A program made the position numbers and the translations under genes. The notes beneath the pieces were generated by a model, which worked only from the letters and a program-made list of their open reading frames with translations, was not told where the DNA came from and ran no database searches. A DNA stretch of 64,000 nt from Limonium bicolor. Lineage: Eukaryota > Streptophyta > Magnoliopsida > Caryophyllales > Plumbaginaceae. The stretch is taken from positions 93,250,839 through 93,314,838 of the forward strand of contig CM041778.1 of assembly GCA_023374045.1 (NCBI GenBank), read 5' to 3'. Within the stretch, counting starts at the first letter, position 1, and each line of letters starts with the position of its first letter. This document shows positions 46,726 through 56,439 of this stretch, in pieces.

Positions 46726-47803
46726 GGGAGTAAGACCGCAGAGCTTGCCCGTCTAAAGAGGTAAGCTGGGTATTATGGGATAGGAAAGGGGAACATGAGA
46801 GAATGTTTCTAATCCCGTATTGAGATTATAAAAGCCCGGCGGTGAGACTTATATATGTCTCTACCCGGAGGCCTTTGAGGCTTAACCTAATATTATTCAA
46901 GAGTAGAATAATTAAGAAACTAGATCGGGACCGGGAGTGTCCAATGATCTAGGAGTCAAGTAAACTACCCGGTGGAGATAGAAAGTTGGTAATTAACGAG
47001 AATGAAACTCACTTGAGATACGGTCTCTCAAGGCTGAAGAATAAGGTAGCTGAACTTAACAAGCAGGATGTGATATCTGTGTGGATTGTTCCTGGATTGA
47101 ATGTGGAGTGTTATGTGAATGTACATATATGATATATTGTTGTATTGCATGCTGTTTGAAATAAAATGAACCGCATGCTCTCGACCAATTAGTCGGCGTA
47201 CCCGCTAGTACGCGGGGTATGCGGAAGTCATATTCAGCGTAAGCTGACCCCCTAGGGGGAACATTTTTAGTGTGCAGGTACCCGAAGTGAATATGAACAC
47301 TGTAAGAGACTGACAGCTAAGCCGGACACCGTTCGAGAGTAGGACGGGGTTGTTATTGATATGGGTAGTTGTTAAAGCAATTGTATTGTATATTGTGCGA
47401 TGTAAGACCAAAAAGGGTCATGGATACACTCGGGAAATTGTAGATACTCGGTATAGTGTTAATGGAGTTTGTAATGTATATCATGGGGTTGATGGTTGTT
47501 TTTGGTTTGAGAATTGATAAGGGAATGGAATGTGTCATTTGTATAGTGTACTCGATAAAGACCCATCAGACCGATAGTGTGTTGTATTGTTTGTTTGGAA
47601 TTAGCCTTGTTAGTCACGTGGGTGACTAACGCATTGTTTCACCCCCGGTTGTATTAGAATTTCCGCTGCTGGTGTTTTGATAATGGAGACGGGTTAAGAG
47701 TAATGGCGAGATTACCAATAGGGGTGTTACAAGACCGATTCCGAATACGAATACACATTTTCCGGAACCGGAACCGGTGGAACCGGACCCGTGGCCACCA
47801 TTA

Positions 47804-47926
47804 ATAGCGGGAAATAGTTCACTCTGATAACTATGTTGATTTAAGTCCGTAAACAGAAGATTCACTTTAAGTTATTACTTCATAATATATAATAAACTTT
47901 ATAATCCAAACCTCAATTTTATAATA
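47804..47926 (+). repeat. tandem array, middle part
   Basis: One copy of the about 115-bp unit described at 42,100, lying between the hAT-like element and the foldback. It begins with the hAT target duplication ATAGCGGG. Confidence 0.8.
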
Positions 47927-49265
47927 GGGAAATTTCATGAAATGCCACTATATTTTTGGCTAATTCATGAAATGCCACTAAAAAAATAGAAAGTCACGAA
48001 ATGCCACTATATTTTCTGAAAAGTCCATGAAATGCCACTATACATGGAAAAAAGACAAAAGTATCCCTACTACTTAATAAATTACTTTTAAAGTTCACAA
48101 TATGCCCCTAAGTGTTAAAAATATGAAAATATAACAAAAATATCAAAAAATAATTAAAAAAATTAAAAAAATTAAAAAAAGTATAAAAAATTAAAAAAAA
48201 TTGAAAATTTAAAAAAGTGAAAAACAATAAAATATCATAAAATATTAAAAAAATAAATATTTCATTTTTAAAATTTATTCAATACCATAAAAGGAATATT
48301 GAGTTCTAAACAAATAATTTATACCAATTTTTCTACCAGTATAGTACCATAATTTATACCAAATAAGTACCATAATTTTTATCATAATTTTTAATTATTA
48401 TTTTTATCAATTTAGATTATTTATTGGAAATAAAGCGACTGAGATATATATATAAAAATATAACATACAATATCAAATAGTAAAACTTGTTTGAAATGTA
48501 GAATAAAACGTTTTCAGAATAATAAAATGCAACTTATTAGGAGCAAGTAATGATAACCAAAGAAAGAATAAGTTGCATATATTATTCTGAAACGTTTTAT
48601 TCTACATTTCAAACAAGTTTTACTATTTAATATTGTATTATATATATATATATATATTCTCAGTCGCTCTATCTCAAATAAATTATTATGTTTAAAATTT
48701 TAGTTTTTAAATTTTATCAACAATATAAAAAATTATTTACTTTAAGAAATAAATAATAAATTGATAGTAAATAATAAAAAATGTATGATAAAATTATGGT
48801 ACTTATTTGGTATAAATTATGGTACTAATTGGTAGAAAATTGGTATAAATTATTTGTTTAGAACTCAATATTCTTTTTATGGCATTGAATAAATTTTAAA
48901 AAATGAAATATTTATTTTTTAATATTTAATGATATTTTATTTTTTTTCAATTTTTTCAATTCTTTTATTTTATAATTTTAATAATCTTTTTAATTTTTTT
49001 AATTTTTTTTTTTAATTTTTTTAATTTTGTTATATTTTTTTATATTTTGATATTTTTGTTATTTTTGTTAATTTTTAACATTTAGGGGCATATTGTGAAA
49101 TTTAAAAGTACTTTGTTAACTAGAAGGGGTATTTTTGTCTTTTTTCCATCTATAGTGGCATTTCATGGACTTTTCGGAAAATATAGTGGCATTTCATGAC
49201 TTTCTTTTTTTATTGGCATTTCATGAATTAGCCAAAAAATATAGTGGCATTTCATGAAATTTCCC
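47927..49265. mobile_element. 1.34-kb near-complete palindrome (foldback, Mutator-like)
   Basis: The sequence from GGGAAATTTCATGAAATGCC reads inward the same from both ends. Arms of about 612 and 699 bp pair almost throughout, with a loop of about 28 bp (48,539-48,566). Each arm starts with four spaced copies of CATGAAATGCCACTA. Flanks TTTATAATA (47,918-47,926) and TTTATAATT (49,266-49,274) form a 9-bp duplication with one mismatch, as for Mutator-like elements. No coding capacity; arms are roughly 90% matched over the outer 200 bp by eye. Confidence 0.92.
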
Positions 49266-49640
49266 TTTATAATTTGAATTCTAATTTTATAGCATAAATA
49301 GTTCACTTGGATAACTATGCTGATTGATTTTTCTTACTATGAAATCACAATATATAATAACTTTATAACCTGAAATTAAGTTTTATAATATGAAACCGAA
49401 TTTTACAGTAGATAATAACTCACTTTGATAACTATGTTGATTCATTTTTCTTAATAGAAGATTCACTTTAAAGTACGACATCACAATATAAAACTTTATA
49501 ATCTCAAATAGAGTTTCATAATCTGAAACTGAATTTTGTAGCGAAATATTAGGATATATACTATGCTGATTCATTTTTTTAAGCAAAAGATTCACTTTAA
49601 ACTATGACATTACAATTAACTTTGTAATATGAAACTGTGT
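49266..49640 (+). repeat. tandem array, right part
   Basis: About three further copies of the unit described at 42,100, more diverged, ending near AACTTTGTAATATGAAACTG. Confidence 0.75.
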
Positions 49641-49763
49641 GGAAAAAAAGACGAAGAAGGGGGATTTAGATAAAAAAAAATGAGTAGAGAGGTGCGTGGA
49701 GGGTATGAAGGGAGTGAGAAATGTAGGTGGTTAATGGGCAAGATAATTATGACGGTGGAGAAG

Positions 49764-50123
49764 ATATAAGTGCAATTAGGGCAATTTTTGTTGCCCCAAC
49801 AGATCAATATTTTGCACCAACAAGATAATCGGTGCAATTTTAATGTTGCTCCAAGGTTGCACCTGTAGATGCGCACCAACAAGATATTGGGGCAATTTTT
49901 TAGGGTGCACCATTTGAAAAGCTCTATGGGTGCAAGACTACTTGCACCAATTGATAAAACCCAAACAGTGCACTTATTTATTGCACTAAATGAGGCTAGT
50001 CTATTAGTGCAAGTTCGTTGGGTCGCACCATTTGATAAATACCAAACAGTGCAAATATGTTGTTGCACCGTTTGAGCAATACCAAATAGTGCAAGTTTTT
50101 TTTTGTTGCCCTGTTTGATCTCC
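49764..50123 (+). repeat. TTGGTGCAA-type subterminal repeats, outer fragment
   Basis: Repeated words GGTGCAA, TTGCACCA and GCACCATTTGATAA(AT)ACC, the same set as in the CACTA-like element that starts at about 50,124. They lie outside its proposed tip, so this may be a remnant of a second copy or the true end lies further left. Confidence 0.65.
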
Positions 50124-50489
50124 TTCTACTACAACATAACTAGTTAACAATTGGTGTAGACTAGCACCATTTGATAGTTAACTATTAGTGCAAAGTATAT
50201 TTCTTGCACCATTTGATAGTTAACTATTGGTGCAAAGTTTATTTCTTGCACCGTTAGAAGGTTAACAATTGGTGCAACATCTGTTTCTTGCACCATTTGG
50301 TATTTACAAATAGGGCATTAAGGACATTGCACCACTTGGTGCATAAACATGCTTACACACTATCATACACTAAAAGGGCAAAGCTTAAAAGTTGCACTAT
50401 TTGTATCCTTCCATTAGTGCATTTGACTGTTATTGCTCTATTTGATATCACATTTGGTGCAAAAGTGAGTTGCCCTATTTGATCTTTTA

Positions 50490-53004
50490 GATTTGAAAAA
50501 AAAAAGAAAATCCTGCACAGGTAATTTTCATTCTATTTGATCTTTTACTGTTAGTACTCTGCTTAATCTTTTATATATTATATACAAAACATGAAAATTA
50601 AAAAAATGAGTCAAATATTATATATTATTTACCACAACAATATAATATCATTCTGTTTCTACACAATGATAACTTTGGATTTTCTACACATAGGTAATTT
50701 TCATGTTTCTACACATCAATATATCATACAAAACTGTTCTGGAAAACACAATATAATTAGTTCAACTGCTCAAAACATAAAAATTCTAAAAGAGGAGTCC
50801 CAGCAACAGTAGCTGCTTCAACAATTTGATGTCCTCTGCATACCTGAGAGTAAATCTGTAGAATCACGATTACACAATACAAGTTACACAAAAAATATTT
50901 CACAGTTACACAATACAAGTTAATCCATTAGAATCTGTAGAATCACGATTTTTCTCTACAATAATTAGTGCTGACTAAACTCAATCTTACCACATAGAAG
51001 ACACTAATCTACACAATGCTGCAATTCAACACCAATGATTTCAAGAAAAACCTTTCACACTTTAAATTTAAGCAGAAAGATCAGGACCAAACTCAATATC
51101 TTCTCTCTGTTTGTTGCATCATGCAAAGTAAAAAAAGCCAAACATATCCAAACTAGTTATGAAACGAAACTTACAACCTGTAAACATAGAATAATAGTCA
51201 CTACCATTTCATAACATGAGCTACTTACTTGAGAAATACTAAGCCGCGTAGACTCATAAAACAATATACAGTAATGGAAAAAAAGAGAATCAGTACCTTT
51301 CACATTGTCCTTCTTCTATCCCATAAATATGAACACTTCTCACCAGCTCAAATGCTTCTTGTGCAATCTACTTTGAAAACAAAGAGCATAAGATACATCC
51401 TTATGTGTACCTTAAACACATAGTTAACAAAAAGGCTCAGCATCTTACTTCATTAGCATGAGCCTCTAACTCTCAAGTGATCTTTGCCGCTTCCTTTTGA
51501 TACCTATCACATAGAGCAGCTTTTTTTTAAACTTTAAGATGCAGAAAACAAACATTCAGTATGGAATATTCACTATGTAGTGTACACATGCATATGTTTG
51601 TTCAGTTTGCAGATAGGATACCTAATAGTCAACTATGAACTCTATATATTCATGTTTAGGAGCAGTGATATATTGAAACCAGAAGAAAGTCAAACAAAGC
51701 AGTACTTGTTAACCACCCCCACGGGAAAGGGAGGAACAAGTGAGAAAAACGAAAGGAAAAAAGGAGAGAGACTTAACCAAATAAATCAAAATCAGTCCTT
51801 CTACAGGAAATTTACTGCCACAGTTTTATTCAGTATACATATAAAGAAGATTCGCAACAATTAAACTGTAAAATTGATTTAAACCATAATCTTCTACTTA
51901 ATATAATCAACATAAATTATTATTTCAATAAATAAACAGATAAGAGATCAAAGCAAATTATAGCCGCATGAGTCCAAAACTAAGTCTATGAAAACAAGGA
52001 TCATGTAAAAGTCTACCAGCTTATGGATAAATAAACACATATCAGCTCACTAGTGCAAGTTTTTGAAAGTGATTAGGAAATTTTCGAAGCATACAGATAA
52101 GATATTCAGACAGAGAAGCTCACAGGCCATAAATCAGAAAGATTGTGCCATGAAGCATGTTCCCAGTGATGACAGAGCAAGAGACCAGGACAAGGTCATC
52201 AGATTTATCAAAGCTCCCATTCCCTGGAATATAAAACTAAACAGTGATTGAAATTCCTCCAAAATGAAAAAAAGGGAAATGGAACAAACTGAAAGAAAAA
52301 CGAAGTAACCCAGAGACTAGCCTGTATTCATATATGCTTCTCGTAATAGCCAAGAAGATTGGTAAAAGACACCTCTACTCACTGATAGAATGTTCAAAAT
52401 ACTGTTGAAACAATCAAATAGCGCAGCAGCAATAACTCAGTCACCGGGGGTTAGTAAGGCTCAAAAAATCCATTCATAAGTAGAGTAAAACAACCTTTAT
52501 TAACCTATACGCATGTCTTTTTAATGGCAAATGAGTTACAAGCTAGAAATAATGTGAATAGAGATAAATGACAGTGTAAATATAACCGTTGTGATTCGGA
52601 ATAAGAACATGCTGCTCCAGAATATAGAATCAAGATGTAAAAAGAACCATTAAAACCTGTCTACCTAACAACCCAAGTGAGCCATGAGTCCAGAGCTACA
52701 AAACAGGTATTATATATAATAGGAGCGACCTTATTTATTAAGACATTCCAGATGCTATCATACTGTTTTGATACGTAAAAACGTGGTAGTAAGGAATAAT
52801 AAACAAATAGAAGTAGCATATCGTAAACAGAATGAAAACAACCACAAAATGAAAGACCAAAGTCATAGCTAAGAAATTGATTTAGAGAATCCTAATTTGA
52901 GTACGGGAAAAGTACCTAGGATGTTTCCCATAACTACTAGAATTGAAACGATACTCAAGGCGGAATACTTAATCCAAACAAATTCAAATAGATCGGGAAG
53001 TTAA
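50490..53004. other. interior of the CACTA-like element
   Basis: AT-rich, non-repetitive, gene-intron-like sequence. Short ORFs at 50,591-50,812, 51,229-51,423, 51,580-51,864 and 52,063-52,251 carry no domains. A stretch near 52,140-52,232 and one near 50,788-50,850 are exon-like on one strand but too short to name. Confidence 0.4.
51297..51503 (-). pseudogene. two exons of an unidentified captured gene
   Basis: On the minus strand, 51,503-51,449 reads YQKEAAKIT, stop, ELEAHANE between an AG acceptor and a GTAAG donor. After an 81-bp intron ending in TAG, 51,367-51,297 reads IAQEAFELVRSVHIYGIEEG then QCER and ends at AG/GTACTG. The two join in phase and are protein-like apart from the single TGA, one transition away from CGA (Arg). 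I do not recognise the family. Intron-containing capture implies genomic, not mRNA, origin. Confidence 0.5.
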
Positions 53005-53505
53005 ATCAACTACTTAACCGGTAAAATCCCATTTACAATCTCTAACTTCCGAAACTTAACCTACATAGACCTCGGTGGAAACATCCTCACCGGAAAAATC
53101 CCAAACTCCATTACCAAACTCACAAATTTACAACACTTAACCCTCGCATCAAACCAACTCACTGGTAATATCCCATTCAACATCGGCTATCAACTACCTC
53201 ATTTAAAATGGATTTATCTAGGTTACAACAATCTCACCGGCATAATCCCACCTACTCTTGGTTTACTCACTTCCCTCCAACACCTTGACTTAGTCTACAA
53301 CAATCTTACAGGTATCATTCCATCATCTATCGGGAACTTAACAAATCTTCAGAAACTATTCCTCTACGGTAACAACCTTCACGGTACTATCCCAACAAGT
53401 ATATCATCACTACAAAACCTCACCGCACTCGACCTTAGCGCGAACTCACTCTCAGGTGAGATACCAGAGACAATTTCTTATCTACAAAACCACACCGCTC
53501 CATAA
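53005..53505 (+). pseudogene. captured LRR receptor-kinase ectodomain fragment, SKM1-like
   Basis: An uninterrupted 166-codon frame, without its own ATG (TAA at 53,002-53,004, stop TAA at 53,503-53,505), encodes about seven 24-residue extracellular LRRs: YLTGKIPFTISNFRNLTYID, LTGKIPNSITKLTNLQHLTL, LPHLKWIYLGYNNLTGIIP, LTSLQHLDLVYNNLTGIIPS, SIGNLTNLQKLFLYGNNLHG, ISSLQNLTALDLSANSLSGE. The string LKWIYLGYNNL followed by LDLVYNNLTG and a later SLSGEIPE recalls Arabidopsis SKM1 (At2g25790), a CLE-peptide receptor kinase; this is from memory. Signal peptide, transmembrane and kinase parts are absent. It lies between the subterminal repeats of the CACTA-like element. Confidence 0.85.
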
Positions 53506-54601
53506 GCCATTGCGTCGTTCAGTATCCGTGCCGGTTTGCGAGAATGGGAGAATTCAAACTGCACTGATTCGAAGAAGATAGAAGTATAGAACCCTAGCCA
53601 GACGCGTCGAGCAAAAAAAAACGAAGAAGATAGAAGAAATAAAAAAGCTCAGGAATAGAACGGGGGACTTTAGTTTTTGCAAAATCCCAATTAGTGCGAT
53701 TGTAAAAGAATGCACCAATTGTTATATCTTCTATAGTGCAAGGATTTCTTTTCCACCAACTAATAGGGGATCTGTTAGTGCGAGTGGAAAAAGTTGCACC
53801 ACCAGATAGCCTGTATAGTTGCAACCAGTTAAATTGCACTACTAGAATCTACTAATTAGTGCAAAAGGTAAAGTTGCACCTATAAATAATTAATTTCGAT
53901 TAGAGTAATAGTTTTCTTATGCCCTTGTTCCCGTGTAATACATTTTTCTAAGATAATATCAACAAATAGGGTGAGATAAAAATTGCTCCAATTGAAAGTA
54001 TTTGTCGGTGCAAGCTTTTTCTGTGCACCATTTGATCATCAACAAATAGGGCAATATAAGAATTGCTCCAATTAAAATTATCTGTTAGTGTAAGTTTATT
54101 CTACGCACTATTTGATCATTCAACAAAGAGCAACATAAATTGTTGTTCCAACTGATACTATCTATCAGTGTAATGTTTTTCTTTGCACCATTTTTGCTCT
54201 TTTTTTGGTTTAGTGGAAATAATGCACTACTGGTGCGACTATACATAATGCACTATTAGACCTATCAATTAGTGTGAAAATTGAAGTTGCACCAATACTT
54301 TAACTCTACTAGAGCCAACATTTTGTTGTGCCCCGCTTGATTATATGTGGTATGTTGGGTGACATCAACAAATGGGGCAACATAAATAATTGCTCCAATT
54401 GATATAATCAATTAGTGCAAGTTTCTGTGTGCCCTGTTTGTTCATATCTATTAGTGCAAGTTTCTTTTTTTGCACCATTTGATGTAGTCAAGTAGTGCAC
54501 TTTAGCTTTGCACTGTTTGTTCTAATATTTGGTGCAACCTAATAGTTGCACTAAATGATAATCTGAAGTTGCCCCAAAAAGACAATATTGTTGTAGTAGT
54601 G
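53506..54601 (-). repeat. right subterminal repeats of the CACTA-like element
   Basis: From about 53,690 the motifs GCACCATTTGATCAT, ATTAGTGCAA and AATAGGGCAACATAA recur, mirroring the left side in inverted orientation, up to the tip at 54,601. The first 180 bp are unique. Confidence 0.75.
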
Positions 54602-55339
54602 CTGTCATCTGGCTAGAACAAGGTGGGAAAGATGTAGAAATTGAGTGTCGTGTGAGAAACGTAGAGGAAGATGGTGGAGGTTGTGGGAATTAAGCACCGA
54701 CGAAGATTATGGTGTAAGTGTTCACTTTTGATTGTTTGGAGTGGGGAGGATTATCATATTGAGGGTTTATGATAGAGACTAGAATAAGATTTATGTTTCT
54801 GATTTCACGTATATTTTTTCAGTCTGTAATAATACGAACCTGACTCTCGTCTCGTGTAGTTGACAAATTCAACTCAAAATCAACACTTCACATTTTTCAA
54901 CCATTACTGAAAAGTAAGTTTTTTTCTGTACACTGGCCCGCAATGTAACAGACTATTTATAACTGATTTCTTTTAGAGAAGTGTTATCTATAGTCACCAA
55001 ATTACTTCATGCAGTCACTTTTTATAAAATAATTCTAAACTTTTTACTAGCTTATAATCTGTAACCATTTATTATAAAAACATATATTGTCAAAACTAGG
55101 AACTTAAAAAAATGTCGCCTACGGTCAATTGCACATGAAGCAGTCGACACCAGACTACAAGCAACAACCACTAGGTGGCCAGGGCACCTGCAGCCATTGG
55201 GCGGCTAGGGCCCTTACAGCCGCTGGGCGGCCAAGGCCATTGTAGCTGGCTCTGTTCAGGACTAGCTGCTAAGCGGCCCATAATTGGATTTTTTAAAGTT
55301 ATCTTACATTACTTTTCTTTTCAGTCTACATCAGCAAAT
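54602..55339. other. intergenic with a short GC-rich repeat patch
   Basis: At about 55,165-55,275 the phrase CAGCCATTGGGCGGCTAGGG recurs three to four times with variation (about 30-bp period). Otherwise nothing recognised. Confidence 0.5.
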
Positions 55340-55985
55340 GACTCTAAACCTTGAACCACAAACCCTTGAAATCTGCAGAGTCGGTGGTGACATTATAAAG
55401 TATAGATTGAGTTAAAAATAAAAAAATTACCCTCCATTACAAACCTTAAGTATAGAATAAAAAATATTACCTACACCGCACACCCTGAAAATCACCTCTG
55501 GAAAGTTAAAATGTCAAGGCTTATTTTAAGGTTTTTAGTTTAGGGTTTAGGGTTAACTACAAACCCAAAAATATATCGAGTCAGTGACGACATTACAAAG
55601 TGTAAAACGAGTTAAAAAAAGATTACCGTACACCACCCACTCTAAAAACTACCTTAGAAAAGTTAAAATGTCGAAAGCTTATTTTTAGGGTTTGTAGTGG
55701 AGGCTAAACCACAAACCCTAATAAAATGCCAAATCAGTGGTAACATTATAAAATATAAAACAAGTTAAAAAGATTACCCTACATTGTACACTCTAAAAAC
55801 CACCCTAGTAAAGTTAAAACGTCGAAGAATTATTTTAATGTTTGTAGTGAAGGGTTTAGATTTGTAAGTTAGTGACAACATTATAAAGTATAGAACGAGT
55901 TAAAAAAATATTACCCTATGAACCACACACCCTAAAAACCACTCTAGGACAGTTAAAACATCGAAGAATGCATTTCAGGATAACA
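55340..55985 (+). repeat. tandem array, period about 140-157 bp, four units
   Basis: Each unit contains ACCACAAACCCT, GTGACATTATAAAGTATA, GAGTTAAAAA, ACACCCTAAAAACCAC and AGTTAAAATGTCGAAG. The last anchor is at 55,505, 55,662, 55,813 and 55,952. One unit holds TTTAGGGTTTAGGGTT near 55,540, two telomere-type repeats. Units are diverged. Confidence 0.82.
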
Positions 55986-56439
55986 GACAACAGGCTACAG
56001 AAGGCACAACCGATGGACGACTCTCTCTATATATGTTCCAGCCGTTGGCCAGCTACATTAGCGCCGAGGATTTGGTGACGGAATACATTCTTCCGTCTCT
56101 GACGGAAACCATCTCCACTATTCAGTTATTTTTTATACCTTGTAATCTCAACCGTATATCATTTACTATTTTTTTTATTCACGAATTGACGTAACATCTC
56201 TATATGAAACTTAAAATTATCTATTTTTTAATTACTTATTGATGTGATCTAAATTATTTGCCACACAGACCACCAATGGCTTACAACTATATTATAACAA
56301 TGTGTGTAAATGGATTTACTAATAATTTTGCTTTCTTTTTTAAAATAAAACCAAAATATGTTCTATATAACTATACACATTGATATTTGGCTTTGTATTT
56401 TACTGACATTTATCCGTCTAATTCTATTAAAATAATTAT
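55986..56439. other. intergenic, nothing recognised
   Basis: No gene or repeat identified. Confidence 0.5.

Larger units (their letters stand above)
43310..47731 (+). mobile_element. 4.4-kb solo LTR, probable Gypsy chromovirus (Tekay/Del-like), nested in the hAT-like element
   Basis: Starts TGAAATACCCGAAC and ends AATAGGGGTGTTACA, with AGACC on both sides (43,305-43,309 and 47,732-47,736). TG..CA ends and a perfect 5-bp duplication with no pol gene define a solo LTR of 4,422 bp. The end GGGTGTTACA is typical of several plant chromovirus LTRs, by recall; the clade is inference. A CT-rich leader-like zone at 43,920-44,005 suggests plus orientation. It is related to the block at 61,079-64,000: shared text includes TTCCCGAAGAAAA, GGATCCAAATAATG, CGTTTTTCGAGAAA and AACTTTAAGTGGTCAAA. 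It carries the hairpin array at 45,413. ORFs inside lack domains. Confidence 0.85.
42355..47803. mobile_element. hAT-like non-autonomous element with perfect TSD, GGAACC-rich, split by a solo LTR
   Basis: Ends are TAATGGTGGCCATCGGGTCC and, reverse-complemented, TAATGGTGGCCACGGGTCC. ATAGCGGG lies directly outside both (42,347-42,354 and 47,804-47,811), a perfect 8-bp duplication. Without the nested LTR the element is about 1.02 kb. GGAACC/GGTTCC arrays occupy 42,370-42,655, 43,185-43,305 and 47,740-47,790. The middle (42,664-43,075) has no transposase but includes a polyadenylation-region-like text (AGGGTTTTCCCAATGGGG, AAGGTTTTAATGAGGC). ORFs in five frames over 42,306-42,804 are by-products of the hexamer array. 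Confidence 0.9.
50124..54601. mobile_element. CACTA-like element carrying gene fragments
   Basis: The right end at 54,601, reverse-complemented, is CACTACTACAACAATATTG; the left tip at 50,124 reads TTCTACTACAACATAAC, matching 11 of the first 13 bases. Both flanks (50,124-50,490 and 53,690-54,590) are dense with TTGCACCATTTGATAGTTA and TAGTGCAA-type subterminal repeats in inverted arrangement, as in CACTA transposons. No transposase is visible. The interior holds LRR and exon fragments (separate entries), a gene-capture arrangement. The 3-bp flanks TCC and CTG do not match, so the left boundary is uncertain. Confidence 0.62.

Noticed and set aside
49764..50480. Regularly spaced repeats that look superficially like a CRISPR array
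   Set aside because: Spacing and unit length vary, spacers are themselves repetitive, and the same motifs occur inverted at 53.7-54.6 kb; these are transposon subterminal repeats in a plant genome.
55535..55556. Interstitial telomere
   Set aside because: Only two TTTAGGG-type units within a diverged 150-bp tandem repeat; not a telomere tract.
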